Assembly (NCBI GenBank): GCA_005884005.1
Contig: VAWI01000002.1
Location: forward strand, 1 to 64,000
Length of the DNA stretch: 64,000 nt
Source of the DNA: Actinomycetota bacterium
GTDB taxonomy: Bacteria > Actinomycetota > Thermoleophilia > Gaiellales > Gaiellaceae
Direction of reading: 5' to 3'
The position numbers were made by a program, and so were the translations under genes. Shown piece by piece: positions 49,900 through 57,471 of the stretch. Positions within the stretch are counted from its first letter, which is position 1. Each line of letters starts with the position of its first letter. The notes beneath the pieces were generated by a model. That model did not search any database and had not been told where the DNA came from. It saw only the letters and a list, made by a program, of their open reading frames with translations.

Positions 49900-50069
49900 G
49901 CCAAGCGTGCTTCCCGCTCGAATCCCTCGGACGAGGGACTTGCCGGGTGACAAACAGATAGTGGAACTTCGGCAAGAAAACGTGCTCAAACCTGCTAACT
50001 CCTCGTAAACAGAGGTTCCCCAGGAGGGTGATGCCGAACGGGCTCGGTTCGGGCTAGCTGCGACTGAGG
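49900..50069 (+). promoter_or_regulatory. structured intergenic region upstream of proline-rich membrane protein
   Basis: Several perfect stems are visible: CCCTCGGACGAGGG (49926-49940), CTTGCCG with CGGCAAG closing a 20-base loop (about 49938-49976), and CCGAAC with GTTCGG (50035-50053). The segment GCTAACTCCTCGTAAAC resembles the 3' end of cyclic-di-AMP riboswitches, but the remaining conserved parts are not convincingly present. The stretch GCGACTGAGGATGCCGC at 50059-50075 matches the core of the structured repeat at 16 of 17 bases and overlaps the next start codon. Confidence 0.35.
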
Positions 50070-50687
50070 ATGCCGCGGCCCGCAAGCCAGCCAGTAACCC
50101 CCGCAACGACCCCGCGACAGGAGCTCGGTCGCGCACGCCTGCTCGTCGGGGCGGCCGTCGCCGCCGTCGGCCTCTTCGTCGCCCTCCACTGGATAGTCCT
50201 GCCGGGGTCGGCGCTCTCGCTCGATCAGAAGAGCCGCCGCACGGAGTCGGTCGCCGCACTCGAACAGTCAGGACAGGCCGCCGGATCCCGCCGAAACGCC
50301 GCGGCCAATCGCGTCTCCGGAACCCGCGCCGCGACGAAGCAAGCGACTGCGGTGAAGGCCCGGAGAGGCCACAGCTCGAAGGCGACACCTGGCGCAGCCG
50401 GCAAGCCGGTCGGGCCTTCGCCGGGAACGAAGCGGCCGGAAGCGCCTGCCGCCGATGAGCCGGCTGGTAGCGCGGGCGAGAGCTCGGGATCGACCGAGAT
50501 GCCTCCGGCCAACCAAGACTCCCCGCCGCCGCCGCCGCCACCGCCTTCGCCGCCGCCCCCGCCGGTCGGCCTGCCGCAGCTTCCCCAGGTTCCGGAGGTT
50601 CCAAAGATCCCGGACCCGACGGTCCCGGAGGTACCGACGCCAACAGTACCGAGCGTTCCGATCCCTCAGGTCCCCACCCTGCCGTGA
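50070..50687 (+). CDS. single-pass membrane protein with proline-rich external tail
   Basis: The 205-residue protein has a short basic N-terminus, one transmembrane helix (LLVGAAVAAVGLFVALHWIVL, residues about 24-44), then an Ala/Lys/Ser-rich stretch and a tail of eight consecutive prolines and P-x-x-P-x-V-P repeats. It lies just upstream of a membrane-tethered sigma factor with a similar tail, so the two may act together. There is no domain I can name and no good ribosome-binding site. Confidence 0.55.
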   Translation: MPRPASQPVTPATTPRQELGRARLLVGAAVAAVGLFVALHWIVLPGSALSLDQKSRRTESVAALEQSGQAAGSRRNAAANRVSGTRAATKQATAVKARRGHSSKATPGAAGKPVGPSPGTKRPEAPAADEPAGSAGESSGSTEMPPANQDSPPPPPPPPSPPPPPVGLPQLPQVPEVPKIPDPTVPEVPTPTVPSVPIPQVPTLP

Positions 50688-50838
50688 AACCGGTCGCCAG
50701 GAGTAGCGCAAGTTTTTCGCCTTCCCTGCCCCACACCCATGCGGGCACGCGAACCGAGGAGGCGAGGGTGGGCAAAGAAACGATTCCGGCGTCAGTCGGC
50801 GGGGACGGTCCGTCGACCCTTGACGAGGGGGGTGCGCC

Positions 50839-51960
50839 GTGAGCACGCTGCTCGGCCAGGCCCCGGTCGAGCGGCCCACTGAGCCGGCCGACCTGACGCA
50901 ATACCTGTATGAGAAGTACGGGCAGCGTGTCTTCACGTTCTGCTACAGCCGGCTCCGCAACCGGGAGGAGGCGCAGGACGCGGCCCAGACGACCTTCATC
51001 TACGTGCTCCGATCGCTTCAGCGCGGCGTCGAGCCCGAGTTCGAGCTCGCGTGGCTGCTGAAGATCGCGTTCAACGTCTGTCGAGGCACCCGGCGGTCGA
51101 CCGGTCGCCACAGCGCCGTCACGCAGGAAGTCGAAGACATGGACGAGCTGGCCGCGCCCGCGGCGGCCAGCTTCGAGGGAAACGAGCGGCTCGCCGCGCT
51201 ACGAGACGGGCTTGCGCACCTTCCCGAGCGCCAGCGCCGCGGCATCCTCTTGCGGGAGTGGCAGGGCCTTTCGTACGCGGAGATCGCCGACGAGCTCGGG
51301 CTGAGCCTCGGAGCCGTCGAGACTCTCCTCTTCCGCGCGCGTCGCAACCTGGCGTCGCGTCTCCAGCACGTCCGCACCGGGGTCGGCGCGATTAACGTCG
51401 CCACGCTGGCTCCCTTCATTCGCTCGCTCGCCCGGGGAGGCTTGGGCAAGCTCGGCCTGATCGGCGCAGGCGCCACGGTGGCGCTCGTCCCGGTCGTGGC
51501 GACGGAGATCGCGCCGGCTCTCGCCCACGGCAAGGCCGCCGTGACGCTTCGCTCGGCGGCCCCGGCCGACTTGGCGAAGACACCTCGGCTCGCCGCGACC
51601 GCGCGCCGCACGGGCGCTGTCGTGACGGGGAAGGCGCCTCGATCGCGAGCAGTAACGGACGCAGCCCGGCAAGTGCCGATGCCGCAGCGGCCGGCCATGG
51701 CTTCAGCGGCCGCGACACCCGACCTCGGTCAGGGCCCCGCCGCGTCGCCAGCCGGCTCACAGGAACCGTCGGCGACGTCTCCCGGCGCCCCGGCGCTGTC
51801 ACCGCCGCGGTCGGCGCCCACGCTGCAAACGCCGGTGCCCACTGCCGTCGGCGTTCCTGTTCCGAACCTGCAGCCGTCGGCCGAGCTACCGCCGGCAGCG
51901 ACAGATCCGCTCGACGTTCTCACGAACGTGCTCTCAGGCGTCCCGGGCACTCTCCCGTAG
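50839..51960 (+). CDS. ECF sigma factor with C-terminal membrane anchor and proline-rich tail
   Basis: The 373-residue protein has sigma region 2 (FCYSRLRNREEAQDAAQTTFIYVLRSL and ELAWLLKIAFNVCRGTRR) and region 4 (LPERQRRGILLREWQGLSYAEIADELGLSLGAVETLLFRARRNL) in the first 190 residues. A hydrophobic segment (LGKLGLIGAGATVALVPVVA) and about 150 Pro/Ala/Ser-rich residues follow. A normal ECF factor ends after region 4, so this one appears tethered to the membrane with an external tail. GTG start; GAGGGGGG upstream. Confidence 0.85.
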   Translation: MSTLLGQAPVERPTEPADLTQYLYEKYGQRVFTFCYSRLRNREEAQDAAQTTFIYVLRSLQRGVEPEFELAWLLKIAFNVCRGTRRSTGRHSAVTQEVEDMDELAAPAAASFEGNERLAALRDGLAHLPERQRRGILLREWQGLSYAEIADELGLSLGAVETLLFRARRNLASRLQHVRTGVGAINVATLAPFIRSLARGGLGKLGLIGAGATVALVPVVATEIAPALAHGKAAVTLRSAAPADLAKTPRLAATARRTGAVVTGKAPRSRAVTDAARQVPMPQRPAMASAAATPDLGQGPAASPAGSQEPSATSPGAPALSPPRSAPTLQTPVPTAVGVPVPNLQPSAELPPAATDPLDVLTNVLSGVPGTLP

Positions 51961-51965
51961 CGCTA

Positions 51966-52592
51966 CTAACGGTGCCATGCCGCGACGAGCGGCAATGCGA
52001 TCAGCGCGACTCCGGCGCCGGTGAGCAGCGACGCCACGACGGCTCGTCGGCGCGACCGCCGGCCGAAGGCTTCCCGCCCCCCTCGCATCCAGTCGGCGAG
52101 CGCGTGCGTCGGAATGTGCCGCAGGTACGCGAGGACGTGGATGCCGATCGCCCCCAGCCAGACGATGAAGCTGGCTTTGTGGACCGTGTAGACGAGCGAG
52201 TTCGGATGCTCTAGCAGGAGCAGCGCGACGCCGCTTCCGAACAGTCCGACGGTCGACGCGACTAGGACGGGTGCCACCAGGATCCTCATCACCAGCTGCG
52301 GCGGCCCTTTCTCCCGGAAGATCGCGCTGCCCGTGTAGTAGCGGAAGAACCGGTAGAAGGTGCTGCCCAATTTGAGCGCGACCGGCGGGATCAAGGCGAC
52401 CCCCACGAGCATGTGCACGGACAGCAGCGAGTGGAGCGAGAGGAGCGTCAGCCCCTCGATCGGCAGCAGCAAGAGGAGAACGAGCCCCGACGTGGCGGTC
52501 AGACGAGTGTTTCCGTCAGCACCCGTGAACGGAGATCGCTGCGTGGGCGGTCGAGGCGAGTGACGTGGGCGAGTGAGCGTTTCCACGCTCAA
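51966..52592 (-). CDS. cytochrome-b-like four-helix membrane protein
   Basis: The 208-residue protein has about five hydrophobic segments (GLVLLLLLPIEGLTLLSLH, HMLVGVALIPPVALKLGS, LVAPVLVASTVGLFGSGVALLLL, ASFIVWLGAIGIHVLAYL and a C-terminal one) with histidines in the helices (LHSLLSVHMLVG, VHKASFIVW, IHVLAYLRH) placed as in haem b561/DUF4405-type proteins. A role in electron transfer is inferred from this and from the neighbouring redox operon. It is divergent from the decayed response regulator; the phased operator repeats lie between them. Start is TTG and uncertain. Confidence 0.6.
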   Translation of the reverse strand: MSVETLTRPRHSPRPPTQRSPFTGADGNTRLTATSGLVLLLLLPIEGLTLLSLHSLLSVHMLVGVALIPPVALKLGSTFYRFFRYYTGSAIFREKGPPQLVMRILVAPVLVASTVGLFGSGVALLLLEHPNSLVYTVHKASFIVWLGAIGIHVLAYLRHIPTHALADWMRGGREAFGRRSRRRAVVASLLTGAGVALIALPLVAAWHR

Positions 52593-52607
52593 AGAGGAGC
52601 AGAGCCA

Positions 52608-52645
52608 GATGAGAAAAGCGTGAAACCCCTCATCGGCTTCTCATC
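52608..52645. promoter_or_regulatory. phased TCTCA-type repeats between cytochrome-b-like gene and response regulator
   Basis: CCTCA (52628) and TCTCA (52639) are 11 bp apart, within CTCATC-N5-CTCATC. An inverted half-site GATGAG lies at 52608-52613. The block sits between divergent genes and resembles those at 37344-37382 and 53558-53597, which fits autoregulation by an OmpR-type regulator. Confidence 0.6.
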
Positions 52646-52666
52646 CGCGAAAGCAAGAATGAGTCG

Positions 52667-53555
52667 ATGCGTGTGCTCGTGGTCGAAGACGAGCCGAAGA
52701 TGGCAACCCTCGTCGCGCGCGGCTTGCGTGAGGAAGGCCATGCGGCAGACGTCGCTTCAGACGGCGAGGACGCCCTCTGGATGGCGGGCGCCACTCGATA
52801 CGACGCGATCGTCCTCGACGTGATGCTGCCCGGCCTGGACGGTTTCGCGACCTGCCGCCGGCTGCGGGAGCGCGGTGTCTGGGCGCCGGTGCTGATGTTG
52901 ACCGCGCGCGATGCGGTTGGCGATCGCGTCGACGGGCTCGACGCGGGTGCCGACGATTATCTCTTGAAGCCGTTCTCGTTCTCAGAGCTGCTCGCGCGGC
53001 TGCGCGCCCTCGTCCGCCGCGCGCCGGCTGAACGCCCGACGCTGCTCGAGGCCGGCGACTTACGGCTTGGCCCGGCAGCCCGGCGCGCCTGGCGCGGAGA
53101 AACCGAGCTCGAGCTTGTCGACCAAAGAGTTCGCCCTGCTCGAATTGATGCTTCGCCGGCGCGGCGAGGCTCTGTCCCGAGGCCAGTTGCTCGAGGGCGC
53201 CTGGGAGCTGGGCTTCGAGAGCCGCTCGAATCTCGTCGATGTCTACGTCCGCTACCTACGCGACAAGAAGGGCGATGAAGTCGCACTACACGTCCTCGAC
53301 TCGGGGCCCGGCCTGCCCGAGCATTTCGCCGCGCGTGCGCTCGACCGCTTCAGCCGCGCCGACGGGGCGAGGAGCGCGGTCGGGGCCGGCCTGGGGCTGG
53401 CAATCGTCGATCTGATCGCCCGGGGACACGGCGGCCGGGTCGAGTTGCGAGCCCGCGATGGGGGCGGCTCCGACGTCGCGATCGTTTTGCCGCGAAGCGT
53501 CAACGCGCCCGCAGCCGTCCATGCCGAGCCGCGACAGCTCCTTCGTCGCACTTGA
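52667..53555 (+). pseudogene. decayed OmpR-type response regulator fused to a sensor-kinase remnant
   Basis: The receiver domain is intact (VEDE at the start, phospho-acceptor in AIVLDVMLPG, DDYLLKPFSFSELL). Reading then breaks: with one extra base near 53117 the DNA-binding domain continues in another frame (STKEFALLELMLRRRGEALSRGQ...NLVDVYVRYLRDK). That frame runs on without a stop into the ATPase end of a histidine kinase (VALHVLDSGPGLPEHFAARALDRFSRA...GAGLGLAIVDLIARGHGG). The end of the regulator and the sensor and dimerisation parts of the kinase are missing. One insertion plus a large internal deletion explains this; an assembly error is possible. Confidence 0.8.
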
Positions 53556-53557
53556 GA

Positions 53558-53597
53558 ACTTAAGAAGCTCTCAGCCGGGACTCATTCTCTTCTCATC
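53558..53597 (+). promoter_or_regulatory. four phased repeats upstream of the redox operon
   Basis: ACTTA (53558), TCTCA (53569), ACTCA (53580) and TCTCA (53591) repeat at exactly 11 bp, 24 bp before the first gene of the operon. The second repeat with its flank, GCTCTCAGCCGG, is identical to the matching piece upstream of the exported helical protein gene at 37.3 kb. Confidence 0.6.
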
Positions 53598-53620
53598 TGC
53601 GTCTGGTCAGCTTCACGTGG

Positions 53621-53950
53621 ATGAATCCTGACCCGACGCCCATACCTGATAGACGACGCCGTGCAGTGGTCGATCGCGATGCCGCGATCGCTCGCGTTCG
53701 GCGCGCTACGACGGCCACGCTCGCCCTGGCCACCGCGCTCGTCGCCGCCTTCGCCGGGCTTGCGGCGACCACGACCCATTCCAAAAGGGCGACGACGAAG
53801 CAGTCGGCCGGCACCGCGACCGTCCAGACGCCCTCGGTCTCGCCTCCGGCGGTTCAGCCCAGCGGCAGCACGGCGCCGTCGCCCGCGCCGCCCGCGCAAA
53901 CGCCGACGCCGTCGTCCTCACCTCCGGCCGCCGTCTCAGGGGGCAGTTGA
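53621..53950 (+). CDS. small single-pass membrane protein, first gene of redox operon
   Basis: The 109-residue protein has a basic cytoplasmic N-terminus (PDRRRRAVVDRDAAIARVRRA), one transmembrane helix (TLALATALVAAFAGLAATT) and a Ser/Thr/Pro-rich external tail without a domain. Its TGA overlaps the TTG start of apbE. It may be an assembly or anchoring partner of the redox proteins. Nothing more can be said from sequence. Confidence 0.6.
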   Translation: MNPDPTPIPDRRRRAVVDRDAAIARVRRATTATLALATALVAAFAGLAATTTHSKRATTKQSAGTATVQTPSVSPPAVQPSGSTAPSPAPPAQTPTPSSSPPAAVSGGS

Positions 53951-54876
53951 GCGAGCCGGCTCCGACCTCGGCGGCGCTCCGTGCGTTGGGTACGACCGCG
54001 CGCGTCGCCGTTCGCCGCCCCGAGTCGCTCCCCCAGGCGCGAGCCGTTCTCGAGGCCGAGCTCGAGGCTGTCGATCGCGCCTGCAGCCGCTTTCGTGACG
54101 ACTCCGAGCTCGTCAACCTGAACCGAGCCGCGGGCGAGGACGTGGCCATAAGTTCCTACATCCTTGCGGCGCTCGAGGTCGCTCTGATGGCGGCCGCGGC
54201 CACCGACGGGACGGTCGACCCGACCTTGGGTAAGGCGCTTCGGCTCGCGGGGTACGACCGCACCTTCTCCCTCGTCCTACTTCGGAACGGGCGACTCTTC
54301 CACGTATCTTCCGCCCCCGGCGGCGCCTGGCAACGGATCGAGCTCGATCGCGAGCGCCGGACGGCCAGGATTCCAGACGGGGTCGAGCTCGACCTCGGAG
54401 CGACCGCCAAGGCCCTGGCCGCCGACCGCACGGCGCGCGCCGCGGCCGAGGCCACGGATGACGGCGTCATCGTCAGCCTCGGGGGAGACGTCGCGGTCGC
54501 CGGAGACCCGCCCGAGGGAGGCTGGTCCGTCGGTGTCGCCGACGATCACGCCGCCCCGTTCCCGGAGAACGGCCCGGCGGTGGGCATCCGCTCGGGCGGT
54601 CTCGCCACCTCCGGGACCTGCGTCCGCAGTTGGACGACGGCCACCGGCCGGGCCCATCACATCATCGATCCGCGCAAAGGGACGCCGGCCGACACGCCCT
54701 GGCGAACCGTCAGCGTCGTGGCCGCCTCCTGCGTCGACGCGAACACGGCGAGCACCGCGGCCATGGTGCTCGGTGACGACGCACCCGATTGGCTGGACCA
54801 GCGACGCCTCCCGGCGCGGCTGGTGCGAAACGACGGCTCGGTGATGTGCGTTGCCGACTGGCCCATCGAGGCATGA
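53947..54876 (+). CDS. apbE: ApbE-family FAD:protein FMN transferase
   Basis: The 309-residue protein carries the ApbE motifs: LGTTARVAV near the start, CSRFRDDSELVNLN, LDLGATAKALAADRTA, VSLGGDVAVAG and HHIIDPRKGTPADTPWRTVSVVAASCVDANTAST. ApbE attaches FMN covalently to a Thr or Ser of partner redox proteins outside the membrane. No signal peptide is visible, unlike many homologues, so the site of action is unclear. The start codon is TTG and overlaps the previous stop; its end overlaps the haem-protein gene by ATGA. The likely target is the C-terminal domain of that neighbour. Confidence 0.92.
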   Translation: MSEPAPTSAALRALGTTARVAVRRPESLPQARAVLEAELEAVDRACSRFRDDSELVNLNRAAGEDVAISSYILAALEVALMAAAATDGTVDPTLGKALRLAGYDRTFSLVLLRNGRLFHVSSAPGGAWQRIELDRERRTARIPDGVELDLGATAKALAADRTARAAAEATDDGVIVSLGGDVAVAGDPPEGGWSVGVADDHAAPFPENGPAVGIRSGGLATSGTCVRSWTTATGRAHHIIDPRKGTPADTPWRTVSVVAASCVDANTASTAAMVLGDDAPDWLDQRRLPARLVRNDGSVMCVADWPIEA

Positions 54877-55958
54877 CCCTCGCTGCAGGCAACGGGACCG
54901 CGCTCTGGTACATCACCCGTGCGTCCGGCGTCGTTTCCCTCGTGCTTCTGACCGCCGGGCTCGTGCTCGGCGTGCTCGGGACGGTCCGATGGAAAAACGA
55001 CCGCTGGCCCAGATTCGCCGTGGTCTCCATCCATCGAAACGTGACGCTGTTCGCGATCGCTTTCGTCGCCATTCACGTACTGACAACGATCGCCGACGGC
55101 TATGCCCCGGTGGGCTTCAAAGACGCCGTCATCCCGTTCGTCTCCCGCTACCGGGCGCTATGGCTCGGCTTTGGAGCAGTCGCCTTCGACCTGCTGCTCG
55201 CCCTCGTGGTGACGAGCCTGCTGCGCGCGAGGATCGGCTATCGCGCCTGGCGGGCCGTTCACTGGCTGGCTTACGCGTCGTGGCCGTTCGCCCTGGTGCA
55301 CGGCCTGGGCAGCGGCAGCGATTCACGGTTCGGCTGGTTTGTGATCGTAGCGATCGCCTGCGCCGCCGCGGTCGGCGCCGCGGTCGCCCTGCGCCTACTG
55401 CGCTCAACGGGCCCGCTGCGACTACGCGCGGGAGCCGGTGCGGCGGCGGTTGTGCTCGCCGTCCTGGCCGTCGCCTGGTATCGGGGCGGTCCTGGGCGTT
55501 CCGGCTGGGCGGCGCGCGCAGGCACCCCCGCAAACATCCTTAGCCGCCAGGCCTCCTCCTCGGCGGCGCGGGGAACAGTCGCTCTCTCGACCACGCTGCC
55601 GAAATCGTTCGACGGGCAGCTCAGCGGCCACTTCGCGCGTTCGAGCGACAACAGCGGAGACGTCGGCGTCGCTTTCGGCGCCGCCGTTCGGGGCCAAGTG
55701 CCTGCGGTCCTGCGCCTGACTCTGTGGGGAACGGCTGCCGGAGAGGGCATCTCGATGAGCAACAGCAGCGTCACCTTCGCTCCCGTCGGCCTCCGGGGAT
55801 TCTCGGGCAAGGTCGTTGCCCTTCAAGGCAATCAGCTCGGCGCCGACCTGACGAACCCGTCGGGGGTGCGACTCCATCTCACGATCGTCTTGAACCTCGA
55901 CGGTGCGACGAGCACGTTCACGGGCTCCGTCCACGGAAACGGCTCGGCCTCCGAATGA
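54873..55958 (+). CDS. ferric-reductase-like haem membrane protein with external FMN-type domain
   Basis: The 361-residue protein has about seven helices. The core resembles ferric-reductase-like transmembrane domains: haem-binding histidines are seen in VSIHRNVTLFAIAFVAIHVLTTI and AVHWLAYASWPFALVHGLG. The C-terminal ~110 residues are external and resemble an FMN-binding domain. Near the end is NLDGATSTFTG, close to the flavinylation sequence (S/T-G-A-T) used by ApbE. This would give haem-to-flavin electron transfer across the membrane. Start ATG overlaps the apbE stop; the end overlaps the next gene. Confidence 0.85.
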   Translation: MTLAAGNGTALWYITRASGVVSLVLLTAGLVLGVLGTVRWKNDRWPRFAVVSIHRNVTLFAIAFVAIHVLTTIADGYAPVGFKDAVIPFVSRYRALWLGFGAVAFDLLLALVVTSLLRARIGYRAWRAVHWLAYASWPFALVHGLGSGSDSRFGWFVIVAIACAAAVGAAVALRLLRSTGPLRLRAGAGAAAVVLAVLAVAWYRGGPGRSGWAARAGTPANILSRQASSSAARGTVALSTTLPKSFDGQLSGHFARSSDNSGDVGVAFGAAVRGQVPAVLRLTLWGTAAGEGISMSNSSVTFAPVGLRGFSGKVVALQGNQLGADLTNPSGVRLHLTIVLNLDGATSTFTGSVHGNGSASE

Positions 55959-57253
55959 CGGCCATGCGGGCGATGAGCGCACCCGACATGACCGCGCCGC
56001 CGGGTCTGCCCCGGCTCCTGGCAGGGGTCACCTCGGCCGAAGCTTCCTCGACACTGGATCAGCACCTCGCCGTCTACGGCCGGCTCCCGCACCCCGGAAC
56101 GATCGACCTGCTTGCACTCGTCGAGGCGAGCGGGCTGCAGGGCCGCGGCGGAGCCGGCTTCCCCACGGCCACGAAGCTTCGCGCGGTCGCGGCGCAGCGC
56201 GGGCGTCCCGTCGTGGTCGCGAACGGGACCGAGGGTGAGCCCGTCAGCGGAAAGGACAAGGTCTTGGTCCGGTACCTCCCGCACCTGGTCCTCGACGGAG
56301 CCGCGGCCGCCGGGCAAGCCCTCGGCTCGCGCGAGGCGATCGTGGCGGTGTCGCGAGCCGACCGGGAGGGTGTCGAAGCGCTCTCGGCAGCGATCGACGA
56401 GCGGCGCGCCCGGCTGGACGAACGAGTTCGTCTGCGGGCTGTCGCCGTGCCCGACGGATTCGTCGCCGGAGAAGAGACGGCGCTCGTTCAGTTCCTGAAC
56501 CGCGGGGTTGCCAAGCCCACCTTCACGCCCCCGCGGCCATTCGAGCGCGGTGTTGGCCGGGCGCCGACGCTTGTGCAGAACGTCGAGACGCTGGCGCAGC
56601 TCGCCCTGATTGCCCGTTTCGGGCCAGAGTGGTTCCGCGCGGTCGGGACGGCGGCCGAACCGGGGACAGCGCTGGTGACGATCTCCGGCTCGGTCGCAGA
56701 GCCCGGCGTCTACGAGGTCGCGCTCGGGACTCCCCTCCGAGAGCTCGTCGGCCAAGCGGGAGGAGTGACAGAGCACGTCCGCGCCTTCCTCGTAGGCGGT
56801 TTCTTCGGCAGCTGGCTCGGCGAGCGCGAGGCCGCCGATGCGTCTCTGCTTGAGGCCGATCTGCGGCCAAGGGGCGCGAGGCTCGGCGCCCGATCGATCG
56901 TCGTCCTGCCGAGGAGCGCGTGCGGCATCTGCGAGACAGCGAGGGCGATGCGGTATCTGGCCGCCTCCAGCGCCGGGCAGTGCGGCCCCTGTGTCTACGG
57001 CCTCGACGCGATCGCGCGCGCCTTCGAACGGCTTGCTGCGCAGCGAAGCCAAGACGAGCGGAAGCAGCTGGAACGCTGGATCGCCCAGGTTCGCGGCCGC
57101 GGAGCCTGCAGCCATCCCGACGGCGCCGCGGCCTTCGCCACCAGCGCGCTCGAGGTCTTCGCGCCCGAGGCCGAGTTGCATCTTCGAGGACGCTGCGAAG
57201 GCAAGCGCCGGGTGCTACCGATACCGGCCCTCGGCACGGAGGGCGAGCGATGA
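55955..57253 (+). CDS. NuoF-like flavin/iron-sulphur oxidoreductase subunit
   Basis: The 432-residue protein resembles the 51-kDa NADH dehydrogenase subunit. It has an FMN/NADH-type glycine-rich region (GLQGRGGAGFPTATKLRAVAAQ), the GTEGEPVSGKDKVLV segment, a SLBB domain (ISGSVAEPGVYEVALGTPL) and a C-terminal 4Fe-4S region (CGPCVYGLDAI with further cysteines CGIC and GACSHPDG). It could bring electrons from NAD(P)H, or reduced ferredoxin, to the haem protein. It is shorter than standard NuoF and has no NuoE or NuoG beside it. ATGA overlaps join it to both neighbours. Confidence 0.85.
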   Translation: MTAMRAMSAPDMTAPPGLPRLLAGVTSAEASSTLDQHLAVYGRLPHPGTIDLLALVEASGLQGRGGAGFPTATKLRAVAAQRGRPVVVANGTEGEPVSGKDKVLVRYLPHLVLDGAAAAGQALGSREAIVAVSRADREGVEALSAAIDERRARLDERVRLRAVAVPDGFVAGEETALVQFLNRGVAKPTFTPPRPFERGVGRAPTLVQNVETLAQLALIARFGPEWFRAVGTAAEPGTALVTISGSVAEPGVYEVALGTPLRELVGQAGGVTEHVRAFLVGGFFGSWLGEREAADASLLEADLRPRGARLGARSIVVLPRSACGICETARAMRYLAASSAGQCGPCVYGLDAIARAFERLAAQRSQDERKQLERWIAQVRGRGACSHPDGAAAFATSALEVFAPEAELHLRGRCEGKRRVLPIPALGTEGER

Positions 57254-57462
57254 AGCGCCTGCGCGTCAATCCGATCACCTGCGAGGGCCACGGGCTCTGT
57301 GCGGAGCTTCTGCCCGAGCGGATCCAGCTCGACGAGTGGGGCTTCCCGATCATCGATCCGGAACCAGTCACCGGCGAGGCCGCACGCCACGCCGCCCGAG
57401 CGGTGGAGGCTTGCCCCACGCTGGCCCTGCTCCTGGATTCGGATTCGCAAGAGCGTCGCTAG
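57250..57462 (+). CDS. small ferredoxin
   Basis: The 70-residue protein has the cluster pattern of single-cluster actinobacterial ferredoxins: C-x5-C (ITCEGHGLCAELLP) and a later C-P (EACPTLALLL). The missing second cysteine of a C-x2-C-x2-C motif suggests a 3Fe-4S cluster, as in ferredoxins serving P450s and other oxidoreductases. It overlaps the NuoF-like gene (ATGA) and ends the redox operon. Confidence 0.88.
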   Translation: MKRLRVNPITCEGHGLCAELLPERIQLDEWGFPIIDPEPVTGEAARHAARAVEACPTLALLLDSDSQERR

Positions 57463-57471
57463 CCAACCTGG

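Noticed and set aside
49900-50069. Cyclic-di-AMP (ydaO/yuaA) riboswitch before the proline-rich membrane protein
   Set aside because: GCTAACTCCTCGTAAAC resembles the conserved 3' end and GGGTGA is present, but the GGGGGACC region and the closing P1 stem are not convincingly found. A covariance-model search would settle it.
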